This document shows, one piece after another, positions 1-7,037 of a stretch of 12,248 nucleotides of DNA. Origin of the DNA: Spirochaetales bacterium (GTDB taxonomy: Bacteria > Spirochaetota > Spirochaetia > Sphaerochaetales > Sphaerochaetaceae); contig JAGABK010000177.1 of assembly GCA_017614625.1 (NCBI GenBank), forward strand, positions 1-12,248, written 5' to 3'. The notes under the pieces are model-generated. The model worked only from the letters and a program-made list of their open reading frames with translations. It was not told where the DNA came from and did no database searches. A program made the position numbers and the translations under genes. Positions within the stretch are counted from its first letter, which is position 1; every line of letters starts with the position of its first letter.

Positions 1-601
<601 letters not shown>

Positions 602-615
602 GCAGGCGCGTATGG

Positions 616-1044
616 TCAGATGCTGTAATCGTAGCTGTCCATGCGCCTGTCCAGGATGTCCTGGAGCGTGATTCCGCCGAGGTAGCTGTTGACCACGTCG
701 TACAGGCCCTGCCAGACAGGCAGAAGCTGCGCGTCCGATGTGGCGGCCAGCTCGGAGGGGTCCTCCAGGTTGGGCACGGGGGAAAGGCTTCCCTCCGCTA
801 TCTCCAGTATTTCAGCCACGGAGTATTTGTCAGGGGCTTTCGCGAGCATGTAGCCGCCGCGGGAGCCTCTGACCGTCTTAAGGATGCCCGGACGGTTCAG
901 CAGGGCCACGATCTGCTCGAGGTATTTCTTCGAGATGCCCTGTCTGTCGGATATGTCCTTCAGCGAGACAAGGCCTTCATTGCAGTGCTCGGCAAGGTCG
1001 AGCATGACGCACAGGGCGTATCTGCCCTTCGTGGAAATCTTCAT
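616..1044 (-). CDS. Rrf2-family regulator, CymR-like (no Fe-S ligands)
   Basis: A 142-residue DNA-binding regulator of the Rrf2 family, normal length. The start MKISTKGRYAL and the winged helix-turn-helix (about residues 27-70, with GISKKYLEQIV and the wing RGSRGGYML) are typical. The only cysteines are residues 12 and 21, so the three-cysteine cluster site found in IscR and RsrR-type members is missing. This places it with CymR-like members, which sense cysteine status by binding CysK (known from Bacillus and Staphylococcus). The cysK gene sits convergently next door, which fits. The start at 1044 has a strong ribosome site (AGGGGGA, about 5 bases upstream). A promoter with an inverted repeat in its spacer lies directly upstream, so self-repression is likely. 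The role as cysteine regulator is inference. Confidence 0.88.
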   Translation of the reverse strand: MKISTKGRYALCVMLDLAEHCNEGLVSLKDISDRQGISKKYLEQIVALLNRPGILKTVRGSRGGYMLAKAPDKYSVAEILEIAEGSLSPVPNLEDPSELAATSDAQLLPVWQGLYDVVNSYLGGITLQDILDRRMDSYDYSI

Positions 1045-1061
1045 ACAATCCCCCTGAAGGA

Positions 1062-1091
1062 ATAATACCCTATGACATTGTAGGTTTTCAA
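1062..1091 (-). promoter_or_regulatory. Sigma-70-like promoter of the Rrf2 gene
   Basis: On the minus strand a -35 element TTGAAA (1086-1091, five of six consensus bases) and a -10 element TATTAT (1062-1067, five of six) are separated by 18 bases. The -10 lies 17 bases upstream of the start codon, leaving a short leader that contains the ribosome site. This is a sequence match only; no transcript data. Confidence 0.6.
1069..1084. promoter_or_regulatory. 16-bp inverted repeat in the Rrf2 promoter spacer (candidate operator)
   Basis: CCTATGACATTGTAGG is an inverted repeat with perfect outer arms (CCTA...TAGG) and one further matching inner pair. It fills almost the whole spacer between the -35 and -10 boxes, where a bound dimer would block RNA polymerase. 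Rrf2 proteins bind such dyads as dimers, so self-regulation is the natural reading. Binding by this protein is inferred. Confidence 0.5.
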
Positions 1092-1107
1092 CAGCTGTGA
1101 ATCGGGA

Positions 1108-1812
1108 TTATCTGCAGAGACGGAAAAGACGCCTGGTCTCGGCCTTCTCCCCCGGCCATGCGAAGTGCTCCAGAGACTCCACCCTGAACCACTCGGAGAA
1201 GAAATCGCTCCACTGTTCGTCCGACCGCGAGACCATCCTCAGGACCCCGTCCACGTACAGGCGGTTTCCGTCCTCAAGGACAATCCCCCTCTCTGCCGCC
1301 CTTTCCGGCGACATGTAGAAGTTCAGGCCAATCGCCACCCGCGCTCCCGGTGCCGCCGCTCGGGCAAGGCCTGCGGCGATTTCCCTGGCAGTCTCGGGCG
1401 GGACAACATCCAGCACGTTGGAGCATATTATTCCGTCGTATGTTCCCGGAGCGACGGCAGAAAGCCAGTCGGGGTCGATGCACGAGACATTTATCCTGTC
1501 GGAGACGCCGAAAAGACCTGCGTAGAAGGACGCGGCGTCCGCCCCGCCCTGCGCGACATCCACTGCGTCGACATCGGAGCACCCGCTCTTGGCGGCTATG
1601 ATTGCCGCCCATGCGTTGCCGCAGCCGTAGTCGAGCACTTTTTTGCATGAGCCCAGCTCCTGAGCCGCCCTGAAGAGCTTTTCCGACGGAGCCATCTCCT
1701 TCCAGCTGTCCGGATCGATTGCGTTTGTGCTCTCTTTATCTTCCTCGGACAGGGTAAGAGCCTTGCTCCAGAATTCAATGAGTGTCCTGTTGTCTTTTTC
1801 GGTTCTTTCCAT
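1108..1812 (-). CDS. Class I SAM-dependent methyltransferase
   Basis: A 234-residue cytoplasmic methyltransferase with a Rossmann fold. Motif I reads VLDYGCGNAWA (residues 59-69) and the acidic residue ending strand 2 is D85 in VDAVDVA, which would hold the ribose of S-adenosylmethionine. The post-motif YDGIICSNVLDVVPPE (125-140) matches the motif II/III area of the family. The N-terminal 40 residues look like a substrate-side lid (FWSKALTLSEEDK). The substrate cannot be named from sequence; small-molecule methyltransferases of this size are common. The start at 1812 has GGGAGG seven bases upstream. It follows the diguanylate cyclase gene by 32 bases on the same strand and may be cotranscribed; it ends 63 bases before the Rrf2 gene, which has its own promoter. 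Confidence 0.85.
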   Translation of the reverse strand: MERTEKDNRTLIEFWSKALTLSEEDKESTNAIDPDSWKEMAPSEKLFRAAQELGSCKKVLDYGCGNAWAAIIAAKSGCSDVDAVDVAQGGADAASFYAGLFGVSDRINVSCIDPDWLSAVAPGTYDGIICSNVLDVVPPETAREIAAGLARAAAPGARVAIGLNFYMSPERAAERGIVLEDGNRLYVDGVLRMVSRSDEQWSDFFSEWFRVESLEHFAWPGEKAETRRLFRLCR

Positions 1813-1844
1813 GAGGAGCCCTCCCGGAAAACGGAAATCCGGGG

Positions 1845-2927
1845 TCAGCGGTTGGTGCCGTCCCTGAACTGTTTGCTGGCGGCCTTGTCCTCTTTCATTC
1901 TCTCATCGGCCAGTTTGATTGCCTGCTGGACGTTGTTGTCCGGTCCGCACATGGCGTATCCGAACGCGCACACGTACGAGGTGTAGACGAGGTTCTCGCG
2001 CATGGAGTTGATCGCGGCGCGGATCTCGGTCTCGCCCTGGCGGCGGCAGATGACCACGAACTCGTCCCCTCCCACGCGGTAGACGGTGGAGTTCTTCGGG
2101 CAGTGGTGCTTGAGGACTCCGGCCACCACGACGAGGGCCATGTCTCCGAACTCATGCCCCAGGCTGGAGTTGATCGCCTGCAGGTCGTTCATGTCGATGG
2201 AGATGACGCCGGTGATGATCCTGGTCTCGATCTTGAGGTCCTGGTAGTAGCTCTGCCTGTTGGGCAGCGATGTCAGCGGATCCATCTTGGCCATGTGGAT
2301 GTAGACCAGCACGTAGTACAGAAGGACCGCTGCGGTGAAGATGGCGCTGTAGTCCATGTTGACTTCGGTCACGATGTACAGCAGCACTCCCGCCATGGCG
2401 CCCAGGATGATGTAGCGTGCGATGGAGCGGTTGATCCTGGAGTATCCGCGGAAGAAGCGGACGTTCTGCACCAGGAAGACCAGGACGTAGAACGCGAACA
2501 GCCAGTAAGGAAGCATGTTCATCGGACCGCCCATGTAGTGGTTGTCCTCGGTGAACCAGCAGACCAGATGGGTCCACTGCGACGTGAAGAACACGGGCAC
2601 GCAGAGAGCCCACGGAATCACGAAGACCAGGCTGCGGCGGTTGAAATCGTCCGTCTCGGTCAGAAGGATCAGCAGCATGAGGATCACGGGATAGAGCGAA
2701 TACAGCAGCGCCGTGAGGAACGGACGGTAGAGGCTCATCTCCGTCAGGTTCTGGGTCAGGCCCTCGAGCCTGAAGACGACGGACTCCGCGAGAAGGAGTA
2801 TGACTATTGCGATTGTCTGTCTCTTCATCCTGGCCGAAAGAAGATTGCTTATTGCAAGAATGCAGAACAATCCGGCCAGCTCATAGAGCATGACATAGTT
2901 GTCGACGATATATCCCAGCAGACCCAT
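1845..2927 (-). CDS. Membrane-bound diguanylate cyclase (GGDEF protein)
   Basis: A 360-residue protein expected to make cyclic di-GMP from two GTP. Residues 11-212 hold about seven hydrophobic helices (near 11-30, 36-52, 69-90, 98-116, 137-156, 168-187, 192-212), probably a membrane sensor. A GGDEF domain follows (216-350): it starts with DPLTSLPNR, has the metal-site segment SIDMNDLQAIN (D245, with N247 as in many Firmicutes), GHEFGD, and an intact signature GGDEF at 286-290. The position of the product-inhibition site RxxD reads PKNS (277-280), so feedback inhibition is probably lost. No EAL domain is present. No clear ribosome site precedes the start at 2927, so translation may be leaderless or the start may be further in; the next methionine (residue 13) is no better. 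It lies downstream of the MFS gene on the same strand with a 68-base gap. Confidence 0.9.
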   Translation of the reverse strand: MGLLGYIVDNYVMLYELAGLFCILAISNLLSARMKRQTIAIVILLLAESVVFRLEGLTQNLTEMSLYRPFLTALLYSLYPVILMLLILLTETDDFNRRSLVFVIPWALCVPVFFTSQWTHLVCWFTEDNHYMGGPMNMLPYWLFAFYVLVFLVQNVRFFRGYSRINRSIARYIILGAMAGVLLYIVTEVNMDYSAIFTAAVLLYYVLVYIHMAKMDPLTSLPNRQSYYQDLKIETRIITGVISIDMNDLQAINSSLGHEFGDMALVVVAGVLKHHCPKNSTVYRVGGDEFVVICRRQGETEIRAAINSMRENLVYTSYVCAFGYAMCGPDNNVQQAIKLADERMKEDKAASKQFRDGTNR

Positions 2928-2995
2928 GAATAGTATTATTGCATTAATTCACAGGATTTTCATATAAGGAATTTCAACTTTTTTTGATGGCGGAC

Positions 2996-4300
2996 TCAGA
3001 ACTCCCTTATCCTGCGGTTCATCAGCAGCAGGACTGCGGTCACAACGAAGCCCAGCGAGCAGAACGCAAGCAGGAAGGTGCTTCCGAGAGCCTGCAGGAC
3101 CGCACCGGCGAGGACCGAGGCCAGAGGTATCATGCCCTGGCTTGCGATGCTGGTGATGCTGTTGACCTTGCTTAGCATCTCCCTGTCCACGATGCGCATC
3201 AGCGCCGTGCTCATGGGAATATTGATGTAGGAGATCAGGAACCCGAACATCAGGGCGCCGGAGCTGAAGACGATGAGGAATCCGTTGACGGAATTCCCGC
3301 GGTCCACCAGAAGCCAGTAGGAAACCGTCAGGGCCGTCATGGCAAGCCCAAGCAGGAACAGCCTCACGGCCACCTTGAAACCGCACTTCTCGGGCTGCTT
3401 CCCCGCGCTGAGTATGGCGGCGCCCATGAGCGAGCTTATTCCGAAGCAGACGCTTACGACGGACGACCACATCTCCGGGGTCAGCACGCGGTCAAACAGA
3501 TAGGAAGGTGCGGACGAGAGGTCGGTGCTTATGAAGAACGGCATGAAGTTGCCCGTGAGCGGCGTGAAGAAGAAGTTGATGAACAGAATCGCCACCAGGA
3601 GGACGACCACGGCCTTCTGCGTCTTCAGATAGGCGATTCCGTCGCGCATGTCCCTCATGGCCACGCGGAGGGTCAGGCTCTCCTGCGGCGGAGTGTGCTC
3701 GTAGCGTATGAACATCTCGGAGATTCCGGAGAGCACGAAACAGATTCCGACCATGAAGAACAGCACGTGGATAGGCAGGGCGGCATAGAGCACGCCGGCC
3801 AGGATCACGCCCAGGATGCTCTCAAGGGAGCTCTTGATCGAGAAATAGGCGTTGGCCTGCTGGAGCCTGTCCTCCTCCACTATATGGGGAAGCAGGGCTC
3901 CGGAGACCGGTGAGAACACACCGCTGACGGCGTTTCCCAGGATGCCCAGGCCGAACAGGATGGCTATGTGTGCCTTCTCCTCGCGGAAAAGGAGCATGAG
4001 GACAGTCGCCAGGATTATCAGGCCGCCCTTCATGTAGTCGCACACGTACATGATCTTCGCCTTGTTGAAGCGGTCGCCCAGGACTCCGCCCACCGGGGTG
4101 AAGACCAGCATGGCAAGGCCGCAGAGAGCCAGGTAGAGTCCCTGCAGGAAGGCGCTGTTGCCGCTTATGCGCAGGATGTAGAAGCTGACGGCGAAGCTGT
4201 ACAGCAGGGCCCCGAGCTCGGAGACCAGCGCCCCGAAGAACACCAGCCGGAAATTTCGGCTTGAGAACACGTTTCCGCTTTTCCTGACTTCATTCTCCAT
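2996..4300 (-). CDS. MFS transporter, probable drug/metabolite efflux permease
   Basis: A 434-residue inner-membrane secondary transporter of the major facilitator superfamily, normal length for 12 helices. The first helix begins at FRLVFFGALVSELGALLYSF. The loop between helices 2 and 3 carries the family motif A in the form GGVLGDRFNKAKIM. The first half of the protein resembles the MFS_3 / macrolide-efflux type exporters of Firmicutes. I chose the start at 4300 (MENEVRKSG), not the longer frame to 4396, because the longer stretch lies over the end of the preceding gene and looks unlike a transporter N-terminus, and AGGAG lies upstream. The start overlaps the stop of the XRE regulator gene by 11 bases, indicating coupled translation. 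The substrate is unknown; control by the regulator is inferred from the overlap. Confidence 0.88.
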   Translation of the reverse strand: MENEVRKSGNVFSSRNFRLVFFGALVSELGALLYSFAVSFYILRISGNSAFLQGLYLALCGLAMLVFTPVGGVLGDRFNKAKIMYVCDYMKGGLIILATVLMLLFREEKAHIAILFGLGILGNAVSGVFSPVSGALLPHIVEEDRLQQANAYFSIKSSLESILGVILAGVLYAALPIHVLFFMVGICFVLSGISEMFIRYEHTPPQESLTLRVAMRDMRDGIAYLKTQKAVVVLLVAILFINFFFTPLTGNFMPFFISTDLSSAPSYLFDRVLTPEMWSSVVSVCFGISSLMGAAILSAGKQPEKCGFKVAVRLFLLGLAMTALTVSYWLLVDRGNSVNGFLIVFSSGALMFGFLISYINIPMSTALMRIVDREMLSKVNSITSIASQGMIPLASVLAGAVLQALGSTFLLAFCSLGFVVTAVLLLMNRRIREF

Positions 4301-5366
4301 CTTCTTCCATCTCCTTCCACTTTGCTGCAAGAGCATCGTCGCCCAGGACTTCCAGAAGCGCTGCGATGCTTCCGGACGCGGAGACTCCGAAGACATCGAA
4401 GACCAGCGTCTCGTTCATGTTGTCTGCAAAGCGCATGGCCTGAAGGCTGTAATCCGGGTCCGAATCGAACTTCAATGCATGGCTGCGGGCCTGACGGAGG
4501 GACTGCAGGGACTCTTCCTTCATGCCGGCCCTCCCCTGCGCATAGGCAAGCAGGACCAGCATCTGGGCATGTGTCTTCTCCAGATAGTCCGGCCTGGTCT
4601 CATCCCTCAGCCCGTTCAGGATGCCGATGCCCCACTCCGTCATGGCCAGCGCCGAGGCCCAGTCGCCGCGGGAACGGAAGACGAGCACATAGCCGACGAT
4701 CACCGTCAGGATGTCGGACACACCGTTCAGGAGGCCTTCCGACAGGAACGGGACCGCTTCGGCCGGGCGGTTCATGTAGGCGGAGAGAAGCATACCGATA
4801 TGGCTGTCGTAGAGCCCTCCCGCGTTGTTGTCCTTCAGAAGTTCCAGGGCCTTCTCATTCTCGCCCATGAGGAAATGGGCAATGGAGATGTCTCCGCATA
4901 TGGTCGCATCGCAGACCCTGGGGTCCCTGTTCTGCGGAAGAAGCACCCTGCTCCTCTCCAGAAGCTCCACCGCCTTGCGGAGCAGGTTCCCGTCATGTCT
5001 TCCGCAGCCGAAAACCAGGTAGACCCCAGCGCAGCCATGGACGATTTCGAAGGAATTCGGGTATTTGCCCAGGGCCTTGTCAGCTTCCTGCAGGGCGGAG
5101 GGGTCCATTGTACGGCACAAGGAGAGAAGACGCCCGGAGACCGACTCGTGGCTGTTGTCCTTCATCCTGTAGCCCAGAAGGACATCCACCGAGACATCGA
5201 AGAAATCCGCCATCTCGACGATCATGGCGAGTTCGGGGACGGACAGGCCCGATTCCCATTTGTGGACGGCGCCGACTGTGACGCCCAGCACCTCGGCAAG
5301 CTGCTCCTGGGTCATTCTTCTCTGTTTCCTGAACGTGCGGATGTTATCTGAAAGAGACAGTTCCAT
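4290..5366 (-). CDS. XRE-family regulator with long helical (TPR-like) C-terminal region
   Basis: A 358-residue regulator. Residues 1-65 form a lambda-repressor-like helix-turn-helix (NIRTFRKQRRMTQEQLAEVLGVTVGAVHKWESG, then a DVSVDVLLGY ending typical of Clostridia XRE proteins). Residues 72-358 are mostly helical, alanine/leucine-rich and built of helix pairs that look like degenerate TPR repeats, as in PlcR/Rgg-type or other signal-responsive XRE proteins. This region may bind a peptide or another protein. The start at 5366 has GGAGG seven bases upstream. The gene ends inside the start of the MFS transporter gene, so it probably controls its own operon, perhaps through the inverted repeats in the leader. 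The inducing signal cannot be told. Confidence 0.85.
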   Translation of the reverse strand: MELSLSDNIRTFRKQRRMTQEQLAEVLGVTVGAVHKWESGLSVPELAMIVEMADFFDVSVDVLLGYRMKDNSHESVSGRLLSLCRTMDPSALQEADKALGKYPNSFEIVHGCAGVYLVFGCGRHDGNLLRKAVELLERSRVLLPQNRDPRVCDATICGDISIAHFLMGENEKALELLKDNNAGGLYDSHIGMLLSAYMNRPAEAVPFLSEGLLNGVSDILTVIVGYVLVFRSRGDWASALAMTEWGIGILNGLRDETRPDYLEKTHAQMLVLLAYAQGRAGMKEESLQSLRQARSHALKFDSDPDYSLQAMRFADNMNETLVFDVFGVSASGSIAALLEVLGDDALAAKWKEMEEDGE

Positions 5367-5383
5367 TGACGGCCCTCCTTTTC

Positions 5384-5415
5384 ATTCCGGATTCAATATA
5401 CAGGATTCCGGAATC
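5384..5415. promoter_or_regulatory. Paired ATTCCGGA elements upstream of the XRE-MFS operon
   Basis: ATTCCGGA occurs at 5384-5391 and again at 5405-5412, 21 bases apart, about two helical turns. The second copy is the core of a perfect 12-bp palindrome, GATTCCGGAATC (5404-5415). On the minus strand this palindrome sits in the 17-base spacer of a candidate promoter: -10 TATATT at 5395-5400 and a weak -35 TTCATT at 5418-5423. It is a likely operator for the XRE protein encoded just downstream. Binding is inference. Confidence 0.45.
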
Positions 5416-5456
5416 AGAATGAAGACACTACCAATACCATTGAGATAAAATTTTTT

Positions 5457-5469
5457 ATACTGTCAGTAT
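5457..5469. promoter_or_regulatory. 13-bp perfect palindrome between the lipoprotein and XRE genes
   Basis: ATACTGTCAGTAT is two perfect 6-base arms around one central base, followed on the minus strand by an AT-rich run (AAAAAATTTTAT). It lies 90 bases upstream of the XRE gene and 25 bases after the lipoprotein gene. A one-base loop and low GC make it a poor terminator; a protein-binding site is more likely. Confidence 0.3.
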
Positions 5470-5494
5470 GGTTTTATGATCTTATGCGGTCGGA

Positions 5495-6259
5495 TCAGAT
5501 GTTCTTTGCAGCTGCAACCGCCTGTGCCATGAACTCTTCCAACTGCTGGTCGGTCATCTGGGACAGAGATCCTTCCGAACAACCCATCAGCATGACCATC
5601 GCCACAGGCTTCGCCTTGTAAGTGAAGATCAGATCGAAGAATCCGGGTTGATATTCGGACGGGATGTACTTATCGTCTGCAACTTTGCCGTCATCCTGCA
5701 TGTAGATTGCCGATGGAGTCGAAGGTCCTCCGGTGATGTCGACCATGTATTCAAGATTTATTATTGAATAATCCGACATATGCGGAACGATGAAAGCAAA
5801 GAGACCTTCTTCGTAATATGCAGAGAAATCGTCTGCCTTGAGGTCCGTGTCAATGCGAATGTTTATCCACTCGCCGATTTCGAACGCACACCTGAGGTTC
5901 TCACTTGAGAAATCCTTTCCGGTAAACGCCGTCGATCCTGCCACATTTCCTTCAAGGGTGATTCCCTTCACAACAGGCACCTGACCTTCCTCAAGGTTTA
6001 TCTGGTACAGGGTTCCGGGTACGACACCCCTGATGGGATCGAATACCGGATACTTCACCTCGGGCTCAGGCACCTTTTCCTCTGCAACGCTTACCTCTGC
6101 CTCAGGCTTCTCCGGGGCGGGCTGCGGCTCGGGGGCCGGCTGCGGTGCAGGTTCTGCAGCAGTCTTCGGCTCCTTCGGAATCAGGACGACGAACGTCCCG
6201 CACCCGACCATTGTGAAAATCATCATCAGGCATAACGCCAGTGCAAACAGTCTCCTCAT
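5495..6259 (-). CDS. Putative lipoprotein with proline-rich linker, function unknown
   Basis: A 254-residue exported protein that I do not recognise. The start at 6259 gives a clean lipoprotein signal: MRR, then a hydrophobic stretch (residues 4-18), then a lipobox-like MVGC with cysteine 20 as the likely lipid anchor. An upstream frame to 6322 exists but would bury the signal; GGGGGTG precedes the chosen start. Residues 29-67 form a low-complexity tether of proline, alanine and glutamate (PAPQPAPEPQPAPE), as in proteins that hold a domain away from the membrane. The remainder (70-254) looks like a mainly beta globular domain with no motif I can name; it includes a second cysteine pair region (LMGCSEG) and ends in an acidic helix. 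It is flanked by the XRE-MFS operon and the Pr6Pr-like gene, which do not suggest a function. Confidence 0.72.
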   Translation of the reverse strand: MRRLFALALCLMMIFTMVGCGTFVVLIPKEPKTAAEPAPQPAPEPQPAPEKPEAEVSVAEEKVPEPEVKYPVFDPIRGVVPGTLYQINLEEGQVPVVKGITLEGNVAGSTAFTGKDFSSENLRCAFEIGEWINIRIDTDLKADDFSAYYEEGLFAFIVPHMSDYSIINLEYMVDITGGPSTPSAIYMQDDGKVADDKYIPSEYQPGFFDLIFTYKAKPVAMVMLMGCSEGSLSQMTDQQLEEFMAQAVAAAKNI

Positions 6260-6314
6260 GAACACACCCCCGTTTCTGGTCTTATCTTCAATCATGGTAA
6301 CATCTTCATCACGG

Positions 6315-6339
6315 CCTGGCAACGGAAATCCCGTTCAGG
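6315..6339 (-). terminator. Possible stem-loop after the Pr6Pr-like gene
   Basis: Directly after the stop codon, on the minus strand, CCTG-AACGG pairs with CCGTT-(GC)-CAGG: a nine-pair stem with a two-base bulge and a five-base loop. There is no T-run after it, so it is not a classic intrinsic terminator. It could be a 3' end structure. Confidence 0.3.
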
Positions 6340-6930
6340 TCATCCCAGGGTCACGGACAGGGCCCACAGCCCCGCGCTGACGGCAAGGGTTCCGGCGGCC
6401 ATGGCCAGGACGCTGGTCTTCCAGTTCACGCCGTCGGCGAAGCCGTACAGGTCGTCCCACTTCTTCTCCGGCGGAGCCAGGATAACCTTGCAGAAATACA
6501 GGATGCCGTAGAGGATGACCGGCACAAGGCCCGTGAACGCGACCGCGAACGGGAATGCCACAGGAGATCTCAGAAGGAGCGAGGCTATGGCCATGAGCGG
6601 GAACGCCAGGTGCAGCCAGAAGTTGTATCCGCCCAGCAGAAAGCCCCAGTTCTTGTAGCGGGGCCCGAGATAGAAGATGACTGTCATGAACGTGACTGCC
6701 ACGGCGCACGTGGAGGCGAACCTGACGACAAGAAGCCACATGGGCTCCTCCGCCACCATGGACCAGATCGCGCACACGAGGCACATGAAGGCGCTCAGAA
6801 GGTTGGACTGGACGGTGAAGTAAGGAATCGCCTTGCTTAGCGACTCCTTGCCGGCGACGACCAGCATGACGATCAGGGCCCCGAGGGGCACCAACAAATC
6901 CAGTACTGTGACAATCAGGCTTCTATCCAT
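6340..6930 (-). CDS. Pr6Pr-like small integral membrane protein
   Basis: A 196-residue protein with about six hydrophobic helices. Helix 2 begins with the string YFTVQSNLLSAF, and later LHLAFPLMAI occurs in a helix; the YFT-QSN and H-x-x-x-P pattern resembles the Pr6Pr / FAR-17a-AIG1-like group of membrane proteins, whose bacterial role is unknown. I chose the start at 6930 because GGGAG lies nine bases before it; the ATG at 6936 is only three bases from that site. It is alone, divergent from the TrkA-C gene and 80 bases before the lipoprotein gene. The family call is from memory of the motif and could be another small multi-helix family. Confidence 0.75.
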   Translation of the reverse strand: MDRSLIVTVLDLLVPLGALIVMLVVAGKESLSKAIPYFTVQSNLLSAFMCLVCAIWSMVAEEPMWLLVVRFASTCAVAVTFMTVIFYLGPRYKNWGFLLGGYNFWLHLAFPLMAIASLLLRSPVAFPFAVAFTGLVPVILYGILYFCKVILAPPEKKWDDLYGFADGVNWKTSVLAMAAGTLAVSAGLWALSVTLG

Positions 6931-6990
6931 CTGCATTTACTCCCGTTCAATATAAGACTACTTCATTTGCACGAAAAGAAACAGAGATTG

Positions 6991-7019
6991 TTGACCTCGC
7001 GCCCGTAATCAGGGAAAAT
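6991..7019 (+). promoter_or_regulatory. Candidate promoter of the TrkA-C membrane protein gene
   Basis: TTGACC (6991-6996, five of six -35 bases) and GAAAAT (7014-7019, four of six -10 bases) are exactly 17 bases apart. They end 18 bases before the start codon, which has GGAG eight bases upstream. Sequence match only. Confidence 0.45.
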
Positions 7020-7037
7020 GAAAACGGAGTTGATCTC

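Noticed and set aside
603..649. Imperfect stem CAGGCGC(gt)ATGG / CCATGCGCCTG as terminator between cysK and the Rrf2 gene
   Set aside because: The loop is over 20 bases, one arm is inside the Rrf2 coding end and there is no T-run. It may form, but I cannot call it a terminator.
2103..2933. Long plus-strand open frame opposite the GGDEF gene
   Set aside because: Rich in Asp, His, Val and Gln as expected from the complement of a GC-rich gene; no domain, and the minus-strand frame has clear GGDEF motifs.
4301..4396. N-terminal extension of the MFS transporter to 4396
   Set aside because: The extra 32 residues lie over the end of the XRE gene and read as unrelated sequence; 4300 gives a normal transporter start with a ribosome site.
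4479..5351. 290-codon plus-strand frame opposite the XRE regulator
   Set aside because: Composition is that of an antisense shadow; the minus strand encodes an obvious HTH regulator.
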